Assembly (NCBI GenBank): GCA_937136425.1
Contig: CAKZON010000019.1
Coordinates: forward strand, 124,001 to 188,000
Length of the DNA stretch: 64,000 nucleotides
From: an uncultured Crocinitomix sp.
GTDB taxonomy: Bacteria > Bacteroidota > Bacteroidia > Flavobacteriales_D > Crocinitomicaceae
Reading direction: 5' to 3'
Below, piece by piece: positions 27,644-35,492 of this stretch (its first letter is position 1; each line of letters opens with the position of its first letter). A program made the position numbers and the translations under genes. The notes beneath the pieces were generated by a model. The model searched no databases and was not told the origin of the DNA. It worked only from the letters and a program-made list of their open reading frames with translations.

Positions 27644-27930
27644 AGTCAAATTCCAACTTCAATTTGTCTGCTATGAGTTGCATAGAAAGTTAAGTCTGTT
27701 ATCGGCGTTCGTCGGAGAATTGATTTTATCAAAGTAGATTATTTAGAGAGATCGGTAAGCTTACGTCGCAGAGCAGTGAAATCCCCTAAGTTTATGCTGA
27801 GCTAGTCGAAGTAAACTTATAATATAGGCAGTGAAAATTGATTCGAGAATGCGCCTCTCGGCTTTAGGCTCTGCCAGAAGACTTTTTTCATAGTTTTTGG
27901 TCGAGCAAAAAGTATAGTAGTTTCATTAAA
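27644..27930 (+). repeat. Dispersed repeat, copy 1
   Basis: About 287 bases that are repeated almost exactly at 28022-28286 and, inverted and diverged, at 13518-13702. Compared with copy 2 it contains an extra palindromic block (27787-27819). Several self-complementary segments suggest RNA structure. No ORF is supported. Confidence 0.75.
27787..27819 (+). repeat. Short palindromic repeat inserted in dispersed repeat copy 1
   Basis: Perfect eight-base arms TAAGTTTA and TAAACTTA around the core TGCTGAGCTAGTCGAAG. It belongs to the same TGAGC...TCGAA family as copies A, B and C. It is absent from the otherwise near-identical copy 2, where nine other bases stand instead. Confidence 0.65.
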
Positions 27931-28021
27931 TTATATAACTGTTTCCAGTTTTTTTGTTGTGACAACGAATTTTTCCCAAAAGTAAGGGGGATGTTTCTTT
28001 GAAGTTAGATTCTTATCTAGG

Positions 28022-28286
28022 AGTCAAATTCCAACTTCAATTTGTCTGCTATGAGTTGCATAGAAAGTTAGGTCGGTTATCGGCGTTCGTCGGAGAATTG
28101 ATTTTATCAAATTAGATTATTAGAGAGATCGGTAAGCTCACGTCGCAGAGCAGTGAGATCAACCGACCGAACTTATAATATAGGCAGTGAAAATTGATTC
28201 GAGAATGCGCCTCTTGGCTTTAGGCTCTGCCAGAAGACTTTTTTCATAGTTTTTGGTCGAGCAAAAAGTATAATAATTCCATTAAA
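28022..28286 (+). repeat. Dispersed repeat, copy 2
   Basis: Near-identical to 27644-27930 in the same orientation, 91 bases further on, but lacking the inserted palindrome. It has a long-range self-complementary pair, GGTCGGTT (about 28071) and AACCGACC (about 28161). Confidence 0.75.
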
Positions 28287-28473
28287 AAATGAAGATTATT
28301 CAAAATTAACTAAAACTTATGCCTAGTCACCAACTTTTGAAATTGATCCGTGACAAATGATAATCAAGCAGCTACGGATAATAAAGGAATCACAATTTCA
28401 ACGAAAAAACCGTGTTAATTAGTAAAAAACTATTTATATTAGTTGTTAATTATTAATCATTAAAACAAAAATT

Positions 28474-28584
28474 ATGAACAAAGATGAAAAGGAGTATGAA
28501 TATACTCAGGCAGATTTGGATAACCATGCCAATCAATTAAATCCTAACAATGACGAATATGAGAATTGTCGGGATCATGACTAG
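28474..28584 (+). CDS. Very small acidic protein (36 aa)
   Basis: A 36-codon ORF, Asn- and Asp-rich, with the segment ADLDNHANQLNPNNDEY. The pattern NRANQxNPNNxxY recurs in short Bacteroidota proteins, which is why I call it a gene despite its length. Function unknown. It is followed after 28 bases by a second tiny gene, and the pair ends at a terminator at 28731. Confidence 0.6.
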   Translation: MNKDEKEYEYTQADLDNHANQLNPNNDEYENCRDHD

Positions 28585-28612
28585 TTAAAATTATTAATCA
28601 AAACTTAGAAAA

Positions 28613-28717
28613 ATGAGTGCAAAAAAGAAAACACCACCACCTAATGGTCCTGCTAAAACAGGAAAAAAATCTGGAAAGGGTAGAGGCAATAATCCGCCAA
28701 ATCCTAAAAAGAAATAA
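28613..28717 (+). CDS. Very small basic protein (34 aa)
   Basis: A 34-codon ORF, Lys-, Pro- and Gly-rich (MSAKKKTPPPNGPAKTG, SGKGRGNNPP). Tiny proteins with the GxGRGNNPP ending are familiar from related genomes. It may be intrinsically disordered. It lies 13 bases before the terminator at 28731 and probably shares a transcript with the acidic 36-residue gene. Confidence 0.55.
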   Translation: MSAKKKTPPPNGPAKTGKKSGKGRGNNPPNPKKK

Positions 28718-28730
28718 GGTTGTGTAATTG

Positions 28731-28763
28731 AAAGGTTGTGTTATTAATGCAACCTTTCTTTTT
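28731..28763 (+). terminator. Intrinsic terminator behind the two tiny genes
   Basis: Perfect arms AAAGGTTG and CAACCTTT with an 11-base loop, followed by CTTTTTG. Confidence 0.75.
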
Positions 28764-28853
28764 GTCATTAAAAACGCAACTAGGCTTATGATTATGCGAG
28801 ACATAAATTAGTTTAAAATGCTTAATTTCATCCTCTAAATTGACTCAATCAAA

Positions 28854-29873
28854 ATGAAAATAATACTCTCCCTTTTATTGCTGCTATTCTTTGGTTTTAC
28901 AGCACAGTCTAAAAATGATACACTCATTACTTATCATACATATGATGGAAAAAAATGTAAAAAAAGAAATGCGAATTATATGATGAAGTCCTATCCAATG
29001 GCGGATGGTCGATTTGGAGTTGAAGAAATAAAACTCTCTGGAGAATATATTGAAAAAGCCGTGTATAAAACGGAAGATATGCTGGTGAAGGATGGAGCAT
29101 TCGAAAGTTATTTTTGGAGTGGGAAGGTTGAGTCTAAAGGAACTTATCGCAATAATATGAAAGAGGGTGAGTGGACTTTTTATTTGAATGGATTTAATAT
29201 GAAGTCGCGCGGTACGTTTGAAAAAGGACTTAAATCAGGAGAATGGGAGTATTTTGATGAAAGAGGGAGGTTGCGAAAAAAATGCAATTATTCTGTGGGA
29301 GAGTTAAATGGTGATTATGAAAGATGGGAAGGCAGACAAAAAATTGAAAAGGGTTTTTATGAGGACAACAAAGAAATTGGTGATTGGATGGGCTGGCATG
29401 CAAATGGCGAAATAGCCTATAAAGGAGCTTTTAAAATGGGCGTTCGGACTGGTGAATGGCTTCATTATTATCCATCAGGACAGGTGTCATCAAAAGCTAC
29501 TTTTGTTACCTCTTCGCAAATAGAAAGATCATTTTTTGATGAGCAAGGAAATGAAATTGAATTTGAAGGGGAAAAAATAACGGAGGCATCTTATACAGGA
29601 GGAGAGCTGGGAATGATGGATTATATTCGAAACAATGTTATGTATCCAGAGCATGCTAGAAAACAAGGTGAACAAGGTATAGTATACTTGCAATTTACTG
29701 TCATGCGTGACGGTAGTTTAGCAGACATAAAGGTAATTAGAGGTGTGTCTGAGACAATAGATGCAGAGGCAATTCGAATCACTAAATCTATGCCTGACTG
29801 GCAACCTGCAAAACTGTTTGGTTTCAAAGTTCGCACACGCTATACTTTACCCATCCACTTTAGGTTAGGTTAA
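28854..29873 (+). CDS. Exported MORN-repeat protein with C-terminal TonB domain
   Basis: A 339-residue protein with a signal peptide (MKIILSLLLLLFFGFTAQS). Residues about 70-225 hold MORN-type repeats (GxWxxYxxxGxxxxxGxY pattern, e.g. KSGEWEYFDERGRLRKK and RTGEWLHYYPSGQVSSK). The C-terminal 90 residues form a TonB C-terminal-like domain (YPEHARKQGEQGIVYLQFTV, then DGSLADIKVIRG and a final PIHFRLG). In this family MORN repeats often serve protein or peptidoglycan binding. The fusion of MORN repeats and TonB_C in one exported protein is typical of Bacteroidota. It is probably periplasmic. No partner can be named. Confidence 0.8.
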   Translation: MKIILSLLLLLFFGFTAQSKNDTLITYHTYDGKKCKKRNANYMMKSYPMADGRFGVEEIKLSGEYIEKAVYKTEDMLVKDGAFESYFWSGKVESKGTYRNNMKEGEWTFYLNGFNMKSRGTFEKGLKSGEWEYFDERGRLRKKCNYSVGELNGDYERWEGRQKIEKGFYEDNKEIGDWMGWHANGEIAYKGAFKMGVRTGEWLHYYPSGQVSSKATFVTSSQIERSFFDEQGNEIEFEGEKITEASYTGGELGMMDYIRNNVMYPEHARKQGEQGIVYLQFTVMRDGSLADIKVIRGVSETIDAEAIRITKSMPDWQPAKLFGFKVRTRYTLPIHFRLG

Positions 29874-29928
29874 TAATTCTCTATTAAAACCGATACTATA
29901 CTCTTGAAGCTATAAGAGAGTATTTCTC

Positions 29929-30741
29929 TTAGTGAATTCCTTGCGTAATAAAGCTAGATAAATATCCTGTGCGGTGATCCTGAATTACTAGAATAGGTAA
30001 ACCTTGCTTGTTACGCATAAGATCTTCCATAAACCCTTTGTTACTAAAATTAAAAAGGTTTTGTTCTGTCAAATTCACAATTGAAATAAGATCACTTTTT
30101 GCAATTTTAGCCAAATCAGCTACGCCTTTTTTCAAGTCATCTTCAGAATCTCCAAATGTCTCAACTGAATAAGAAAGTTCGGCAGTGTCTAATAATTTTG
30201 TTGCTACCATTAAGTTGGTTTTACTTTCTGGAGAAGGTTTTGAATTAATTGCCAACTTAACCGTAAATGGCATAAAATGATTTAGGAAACGAAGTGCCTC
30301 AATATTTTGTAAAGAATGTTTTGCAGAGAATACAGGCAATAATACTTGCTCAATTGGTTGGTAGGCTTTTAGGTTATGCGGCACAAAAACAAAGTTTGCT
30401 TTTGCATTATTCATAATGTGCATCATTCGGCTTGAGAAAAAACGCTCTAAAAACTTCATTTCATGCGTTCCGCAAAAAACAAATCCTACTTTTTCATGAT
30501 TAACAAATTCAGTAATTTCTTCTTGAATATCGCCAATTAATTCATTCACTTTTATATCAAAATCAGCAGTTGAATATTGTTTCTTCAATTCTTCTAAACG
30601 TTGGCTAGATTCAGCAGTTTTGTCGTCGTCAGAAACATTCAAAATTTCTAAACTTCCTTTTATTGCTTTTGTAAATTGTGTTGCATAATCCAATGCATGG
30701 ATAGATTCTTCCGTAAAATCGATTAAAACGATATTTTTCAT
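29929..30741 (-). CDS. Universal stress protein family protein
   Basis: A 270-residue protein with two UspA-like domains (about 1-145 and 150-270), as usual in Bacteroidota. The first has the ATP-fold strand NIVLIDFTEESIHALDYA and a later FVFCGTH stretch; the second begins VLLPVFSAKHSLQNIEALRF. Usp proteins bind ATP or adenylated nucleotides and act in stress survival. It lies upstream of nothing on the same strand and is preceded by the TerB-like gene (33 bases), so the two may form an operon. Confidence 0.85.
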   Translation of the reverse strand: MKNIVLIDFTEESIHALDYATQFTKAIKGSLEILNVSDDDKTAESSQRLEELKKQYSTADFDIKVNELIGDIQEEITEFVNHEKVGFVFCGTHEMKFLERFFSSRMMHIMNNAKANFVFVPHNLKAYQPIEQVLLPVFSAKHSLQNIEALRFLNHFMPFTVKLAINSKPSPESKTNLMVATKLLDTAELSYSVETFGDSEDDLKKGVADLAKIAKSDLISIVNLTEQNLFNFSNKGFMEDLMRNKQGLPILVIQDHRTGYLSSFITQGIH

Positions 30742-30775
30742 CTTTAATATTTTAATTAATTAGAGAGGAGATTCT

Positions 30776-31102
30776 TTAATATAAAATGTGTTTCAATCCT
30801 CTGAATAAGTTTTCTTCTAAAATGTCAAATTTCCCATCAACAATAAATAGAGCCTTAATGTCCGCAAATAAATTATCAATTTCATCTTTGCTGTATTCCA
30901 ATCTTTCAATTTCAGCTTTTATTTTTTGAATTCGTTGATAATCATTGTCTGCATCAAATTCATCATGAATATGATCAAGGTTATGCTCACCAACTCGTTT
31001 TTTAATAAAGTCTAATTCTTTTTTGTCTTCCATAAAGTTAGCATGCGCAGCAAAAAGTAAAATATATGCTTTGAGTTCTTGTGATGTCCATTGATTATCC
31101 AT
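30776..31102 (-). CDS. TerB-like small protein (108 aa)
   Basis: A 108-residue helical, acidic protein. The opening WTSQELKAYILLFAAHANFM, the KKELDFIKKRV helix and a later DIKALFIVDGKFDILEENL resemble the TerB/tellurite-resistance-like fold, which binds metal through acidic helices. The assignment rests on helix pattern only. It precedes the Usp gene on the same strand and is divergent from the zinc-ribbon gene. Confidence 0.55.
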   Translation of the reverse strand: MDNQWTSQELKAYILLFAAHANFMEDKKELDFIKKRVGEHNLDHIHDEFDADNDYQRIQKIKAEIERLEYSKDEIDNLFADIKALFIVDGKFDILEENLFRGLKHILY

Positions 31103-31268
31103 AGTCTCTATTTTTAATTCTGAAGCGAAGTTAGGGCAACGTAAATAGGATAAATATGACTTTTGTCAATAGTTGATAGGATAGATTCCCACCTTTTAAT
31201 GTAGCCGTTAGGAAAAAAGCACGGTGAATTAATGTTTATATTTAGACTCATAATTAACCCAATAATGG

Positions 31269-31772
31269 ATGGTTTTATCAACAAAATGTAAATCATGTAA
31301 TGCCAATTTTGAACAATCCTTTGTTGTTGTAGATCGGATAGATCTTGCTCAAAAACATGGAGAAGAGATGGGGATGATATGTAAGGTTTGTGGTGCTGAT
31401 GATATTTATGCTCCAGATGATTTTAAGGCTGTGAATAATGTTAAGGTTAGACAATATGCCTTTGCGGCTGCAGTTGTTTTATCACTAATCTCAGGGACTT
31501 TAGCTTTAACGTTTCTAAACCAGCATCAATTTGCTTCGCTTCTTTTAACCTATATCATTTTTGCAGTGCCATTGGTTATTTTTTTTATTTATATCAAACA
31601 TGATACGAGTGCCATTCGTTTATTCAACCGGGTCAAATTAAAGGGGCATAATGTAAATGCTAAAATGCAAAGTACACGAGCTAAAGTGAATATTTCCAAA
31701 GTAAGTCAAAAAGAGAATATTCACACTAAAAAGCAACAGAAGTTACCTTCTGAAAGGAAGAGTTCTAATTAG
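31269..31772 (+). CDS. Zinc-ribbon membrane protein (167 aa)
   Basis: A 167-residue protein. Two CxxC pairs near the N-terminus (CKSC and CKVC) form a zinc ribbon, then two transmembrane helices (about 60-82 and 90-110), then a basic tail rich in Lys and Gln. No named family. It is divergent from the TerB-like gene and 97 bases upstream of the MscS gene. Confidence 0.6.
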   Translation: MVLSTKCKSCNANFEQSFVVVDRIDLAQKHGEEMGMICKVCGADDIYAPDDFKAVNNVKVRQYAFAAAVVLSLISGTLALTFLNQHQFASLLLTYIIFAVPLVIFFIYIKHDTSAIRLFNRVKLKGHNVNAKMQSTRAKVNISKVSQKENIHTKKQQKLPSERKSSN

Positions 31773-31827
31773 AATAATTCTTAAAAAAATAAAGGTTTGT
31801 AAATGGTTTAGGCTCTCATTCCTAATG

Positions 31828-31860
31828 TTGATAGCATCCAATAAATATTTCATAGTTTTG
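31828..31860 (+). promoter_or_regulatory. Candidate promoter of the MscS gene
   Basis: TTG at 31828-31830 and TAGTTTTG (TAnnTTTG) at 31853-31860, 22 bases apart, as in the Bacteroidota promoter. The ATG at 31869 follows after eight bases, so the leader is very short. Confidence 0.5.
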
Positions 31861-31868
31861 TTTTTGTT

Positions 31869-32384
31869 ATGGATGAGTTTTTAAAAGAGCATAGTACAGA
31901 ATTAATTGGAACTGGTATTAGTATTGGAGGTTGGCTTTTGCTTAGGCTATTGACGAATATGGTTATTCGTAGAAGGTTGCGTGCAAGTCAGTTCAGCAGT
32001 GGCAGGAGGCGAATGGCTGCTAAAAGCTTTAATCTTGTCTTGAATCTTATTTTTATTGCAGCTTTAGTCACAATTTGGAGCGTTGCGCAAGAAGATGTTT
32101 TATTGCTTTTGTCTTCAATTGTAACTGTTTTAGGAGTTGCCTTTTTTGCGCAATGGTCGCATTTGTCTAATATAACTTCTGGGGTTATAATTTTCTTTAG
32201 CACCTCCACTAAGATTGGTGATAATATTCGAATTATGGACAAAGACTTTGATTTGGAAGGAGAGATCTTAGATATTGGGCTCATGTTTTTCAAATTGCGA
32301 AATGAGGGTGGTGAAATCATTTCTTTGCCAAATAATATCATCCTGCAAAAGGCTATAAAAACGAATGCGAAAAAAGTAGAATAA
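31869..32384 (+). CDS. Small-conductance mechanosensitive channel family protein (MscS-like)
   Basis: A 171-residue protein with an N-terminal helix, two transmembrane helices (about 57-75 and 80-100) and an MscS beta-domain (NITSGVIIFFSTSTKIGDNI, DFDLEGEILDIGLMFFKL, ISLPNNIILQ). MscS proteins open on membrane tension and release solutes. It is short for the family and lacks the long C-terminal cage, as do many Bacteroidota members. It is monocistronic. Confidence 0.82.
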   Translation: MDEFLKEHSTELIGTGISIGGWLLLRLLTNMVIRRRLRASQFSSGRRRMAAKSFNLVLNLIFIAALVTIWSVAQEDVLLLLSSIVTVLGVAFFAQWSHLSNITSGVIIFFSTSTKIGDNIRIMDKDFDLEGEILDIGLMFFKLRNEGGEIISLPNNIILQKAIKTNAKKVE

Positions 32385-32433
32385 TGACGGGTAAATAATC
32401 TTAATTTTGATTAAAAATTAAGATATTTGTGTC

Positions 32434-33504
32434 ATGTCAAAAATTCCCAAAGGTGCATTTATTGGTCGTGGTACAAATGAAAATCCAACCAACCGTTTTC
32501 AACAGCATAGTTATGGAGTTGATGAGGAATACTTGCATTCTGACGATTATGTAGCACCACAAACTCGATTTATTGATATTCATCCAAAATCAATAGTAAA
32601 TAAAGTGATTAGTCCGGATGTTGGGATGGATTATTCATTAAACCCTTATCAAGGATGCGAGCACGGGTGTACATACTGTTACGCAAGGTTAACGCACGAA
32701 TATTGGGGCTATAGTCCTGGGGTTGATTTTGAGCAAATTATAATGGTGAAACGAAACGCCGCGGAACTATTAAAAGCCTCTTTTCAAAAAAAATCTTGGA
32801 AAGTAAAACCCATTGTGCTTTCAGGTAATACAGATTGTTATCAGCCATGCGAAAAGAAATTCGGCATTACACGTGCGTTATTAGAGGTGTTTTTAGAACA
32901 CCGCCATCCTGTTGGAATCATCACTAAAAATGTATTGATAAAACGAGATTTTGATTTAGTTGCAGAGCTTGCAAAACAAAAATTAATCACTGTTTATATA
33001 AGCATCACTACTTTAAATGAAGCACTGCGCCGCAAACTAGAACCTAGAACAGCAACAAGTAAACGTAAGTTAGAATTAGTAACGCAATTAACCGAATTGG
33101 GCGTTCCTGTCACTGTCATGGCATCACCAATTATTCCAGCTTTAAACGATTATGAAATAATTGGGATAGCAAAGGCTGCTGCAGATCATGGAGCTGCAAA
33201 TTTTCATGCACACGTAGTGCGACTGATGGGACCGAACGAAGCCATTTTTGAAAATTGGTTGGCGCATCATTTTCCTGATAGAAAGGATAAAGTTATGAAT
33301 CAGTTAAAAGCTATGCACGGCGGTAAAACAGGTAGTTCAAACTTTGGCGATCGAATGCGCGGAACAGGTTCTTTTGCCAATAATATTCGACAACAACGAG
33401 CCTTGGCAAAAAAGAAGTTTTTTCCAGATGCGGAGCAGCATGAATTGCGCTGTGATTTATTTCGGCGACCTAGTGTTGGAGGGCAATTGGGGTTGTTTGA
33501 TTAA
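32434..33504 (+). CDS. PA0069-family radical SAM protein (SplB-like)
   Basis: A 356-residue protein with the radical SAM motif C75-x3-C79-x2-C82 (PYQGCEHGCTYCYAR). The N-terminal RGTNENPTNRF and the segments PIVLSGNTDCYQPCE and VGIITKN identify the PA0069 family, distantly related to spore photoproduct lyase. The reaction is not established. No operon partner: 49 bases follow the MscS gene, with a weak -7-like element between. Confidence 0.87.
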   Translation: MSKIPKGAFIGRGTNENPTNRFQQHSYGVDEEYLHSDDYVAPQTRFIDIHPKSIVNKVISPDVGMDYSLNPYQGCEHGCTYCYARLTHEYWGYSPGVDFEQIIMVKRNAAELLKASFQKKSWKVKPIVLSGNTDCYQPCEKKFGITRALLEVFLEHRHPVGIITKNVLIKRDFDLVAELAKQKLITVYISITTLNEALRRKLEPRTATSKRKLELVTQLTELGVPVTVMASPIIPALNDYEIIGIAKAAADHGAANFHAHVVRLMGPNEAIFENWLAHHFPDRKDKVMNQLKAMHGGKTGSSNFGDRMRGTGSFANNIRQQRALAKKKFFPDAEQHELRCDLFRRPSVGGQLGLFD

Positions 33505-33509
33505 AATAA

Positions 33510-33956
33510 CTAGCGTTTAGCACTATTAAATCGCTCGTTTTTTGCTTTTTCAACATCATAAATAAAGTTAGCAATAGCTTCTTTACGCATTCCGCGGGTT
33601 TGAAAACTTATTTTTGCTCCTCCATCTGAGGTGATTAAAATCACGCGCTTACGTGATAGTAAGTAAATAAGGATTAACAGGCCTCCAGCAACAAAACCAA
33701 TTTGACCTAGATCCATTCCTCTTTCCATTAAAAAATAAGCACCAATGCAACCAAGAAATATTCCCAATACCAACAAAATCGGGTAGCTTTTATATTGCGT
33801 TTCAATGGCGCTTATTTTTTCTAAGAATATGGAACATAGACTTTCATTACCAGCGTTTTTTATTTTATGACGCACCCTATAATTTGTAAGCACAAACAGG
33901 GCATTTTTTGATTGGCTAATGATCGCCTCGTTTTCTAAAAGATATTTACTTTCCAC
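33510..33956 (-). CDS. PH-like domain membrane protein (148 aa)
   Basis: A 148-residue protein. The first 50 residues (EAIISQSKNALFVLTNYRVRH, then SIFLEKISAIE) look like a bacterial PH domain half. Two transmembrane helices (about 59-75 and 83-100) follow, then more beta-strand sequence (RVILITSDGGAKISFQT). Function unknown. It is convergent with the PA0069 radical SAM gene. Confidence 0.55.
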   Translation of the reverse strand: MESKYLLENEAIISQSKNALFVLTNYRVRHKIKNAGNESLCSIFLEKISAIETQYKSYPILLVLGIFLGCIGAYFLMERGMDLGQIGFVAGGLLILIYLLSRKRVILITSDGGAKISFQTRGMRKEAIANFIYDVEKAKNERFNSAKR

Positions 33957-34044
33957 AGTTGTCGTTTGGGTTAATTGGGTTTGGTTTTCAAATCATCAGC
34001 AAAACATAATTGCACATTAACTTGTTGCAATTGACGACCCTACA

Positions 34045-34100
34045 AATCTCCACTTCGTAAAACAAATGATGCAAGATCATCAGAGTTTAAAGTGGAGATT
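34045..34100. other. Inverted repeat in the 33957-34420 gap
   Basis: Perfect 11-base arms AATCTCCACTT and AAGTGGAGATT, 34 bases apart, between the PH-like gene and the 57-residue gene. No T-run follows on either strand. Apart from the 57-residue gene I see nothing else in this gap. Confidence 0.4.
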
Positions 34101-34125
34101 GAAAGTAGAGTTGCCTTTTTCATCA

Positions 34126-34299
34126 TTAAGCGTTAGGGGTAGTTTTATTATTTAATTTATTTTCAGTTTGTTTACATTTTTCACAAAGCTGACCTTGTGT
34201 TGGTTTGCTCAGTTTACGTTCGTAATTTATGGCAGGCCAATGAATGCAGTCGGTAGACCAATGCCAGGTATCACCACCTTTTCTTTTTCGGTATTCCAT
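34126..34299 (-). CDS. Small Cys/Trp-rich protein (57 aa)
   Basis: A 57-codon minus-strand ORF, protein start MEYRKRKGGDTWHWSTDC, then HWP, and a later LCEKCKQ pair. The layout (basic start, TWHWxxxC, HWP, CxxC) matches a recurring family of very small proteins in related genomes that probably bind zinc. It has no known function. It lies between the vWA operon and the PH-like gene, and its start and stop are well separated from both. Confidence 0.6.
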   Translation of the reverse strand: MEYRKRKGGDTWHWSTDCIHWPAINYERKLSKPTQGQLCEKCKQTENKLNNKTTPNA

Positions 34300-34420
34300 T
34301 AAGTTTGGGTAATTTGAGATGGATTAAAGTTCCTATCTAAGGGGGGAATTGTGAAAATTATCTGCTTAAAAAGGGTCGGTGGGTTCCCAATCATGAATTT
34401 TACCTCCCGAAAATTTGTAG

Positions 34421-35482
34421 TTAATTTAAAATGAATGTTTTTATTTGGCTGGCGACCATAGGTTCTGGTCTACCACTTTTAATTGTTTCAATTGAGCAAC
34501 CCATTTTATTGAACCAATCTTCCCAATATGCTATAATTACTTCTGTATGAAATTTGGGTTGTTTTTTTCCACCGTTAATTTCGCAAATTAAGAGATCCGT
34601 GTTTGTCCAATCTGTTTGTACAGGCCGCAGGTTTAAACCTTGGTTTGTAATGCAAGATTGCAAACTGTCTTTACTATAAGCTGTCATCATTTTTTGACTA
34701 AATTTCTCTATTTCTGTGGTGCCTCCACCAGTGTTTTCTTCAATTCTACCATCTGTTATTATGATCAATTTATTGGTGTAATTGTCATATAATGTGGGGT
34801 GTTTTAAAAAGCTCTCTATGTCTGATTTGAAAAACGTATAGAAATCTGAACTTATCACATTTTCTAAGGCGTATTCATAAATCTCTCTGCAGTTGCGGTT
34901 ATATTTTGTGGTACGGTATGGTGTGAAAAACAAATGATCAGGGTTGTTAGTTTCTTCTTCCATATTGATGAATAAATTGCTGAATTGATCTGTTAAGGGG
35001 CCATTCATGTTTAATTCATCAGTTATCACAACTGCCATTTGGTCTTTACTTTCTCTAGTGCCAACAACTTCTAAAAAGACTTTCCATATGGTATGCATAA
35101 TTGTTATATCCGCATCAAATTGGTTAGGGTAATTAGCAGTGTCCGAAATGCGATTGGATAAATCCGGGATAACAATTAAGTTTTTATGAGTTGGAGTTGG
35201 CGGAAGCCATTCTAGGCAGGCATTAATTTCATTAGAAGATAGATTAAAAGTGGTGAGTTTTTCACGCGTTTTATTTTCAAATTCTTGGTCATTAAGTTGT
35301 TGTCCTCCATAGGCATTCCAAACTCTTTTTACTTCTTCGGTTGTTCTACATTTTAGCAATGCTGCATACGCATTGTCTGTGTCAGGAGAGCGCATTAACA
35401 ATCCAACAAATCCTGCTACCAACAATAGGACAATAGCAATCAATATATAGCGGTTTCGTTTTCTGATGTTGGATGTTGACAT
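34421..35482 (-). CDS. Membrane-anchored vWA-like protein (last gene of the NLR-like operon)
   Basis: A 353-residue protein with a single N-terminal transmembrane helix (12-30) and a von Willebrand A-like domain (about 99-340). The MIDAS-like DLSNR (107-111) has Arg where the usual DxSxS has the second Ser; TDG (243-245) provides the second loop. It may therefore bind metal weakly. Such domains bind protein partners. It is the last of four genes, ten bases behind the coiled-coil membrane protein, and is likely a membrane-associated partner in the same complex. No family name. Confidence 0.65.
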   Translation of the reverse strand: MSTSNIRKRNRYILIAIVLLLVAGFVGLLMRSPDTDNAYAALLKCRTTEEVKRVWNAYGGQQLNDQEFENKTREKLTTFNLSSNEINACLEWLPPTPTHKNLIVIPDLSNRISDTANYPNQFDADITIMHTIWKVFLEVVGTRESKDQMAVVITDELNMNGPLTDQFSNLFINMEEETNNPDHLFFTPYRTTKYNRNCREIYEYALENVISSDFYTFFKSDIESFLKHPTLYDNYTNKLIIITDGRIEENTGGGTTEIEKFSQKMMTAYSKDSLQSCITNQGLNLRPVQTDWTNTDLLICEINGGKKQPKFHTEVIIAYWEDWFNKMGCSIETIKSGRPEPMVASQIKTFILN

Positions 35483-35492
35483 AATTTATGGG

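Noticed and set aside
27546-28473. Protein-coding remains in the repeat region
   Set aside because: No frame longer than a few dozen codons with a plausible start; the region is explained by the two repeats.
31988-32341. 117-codon minus-strand frame
   Set aside because: Antisense of the MscS gene, which has clear family motifs.
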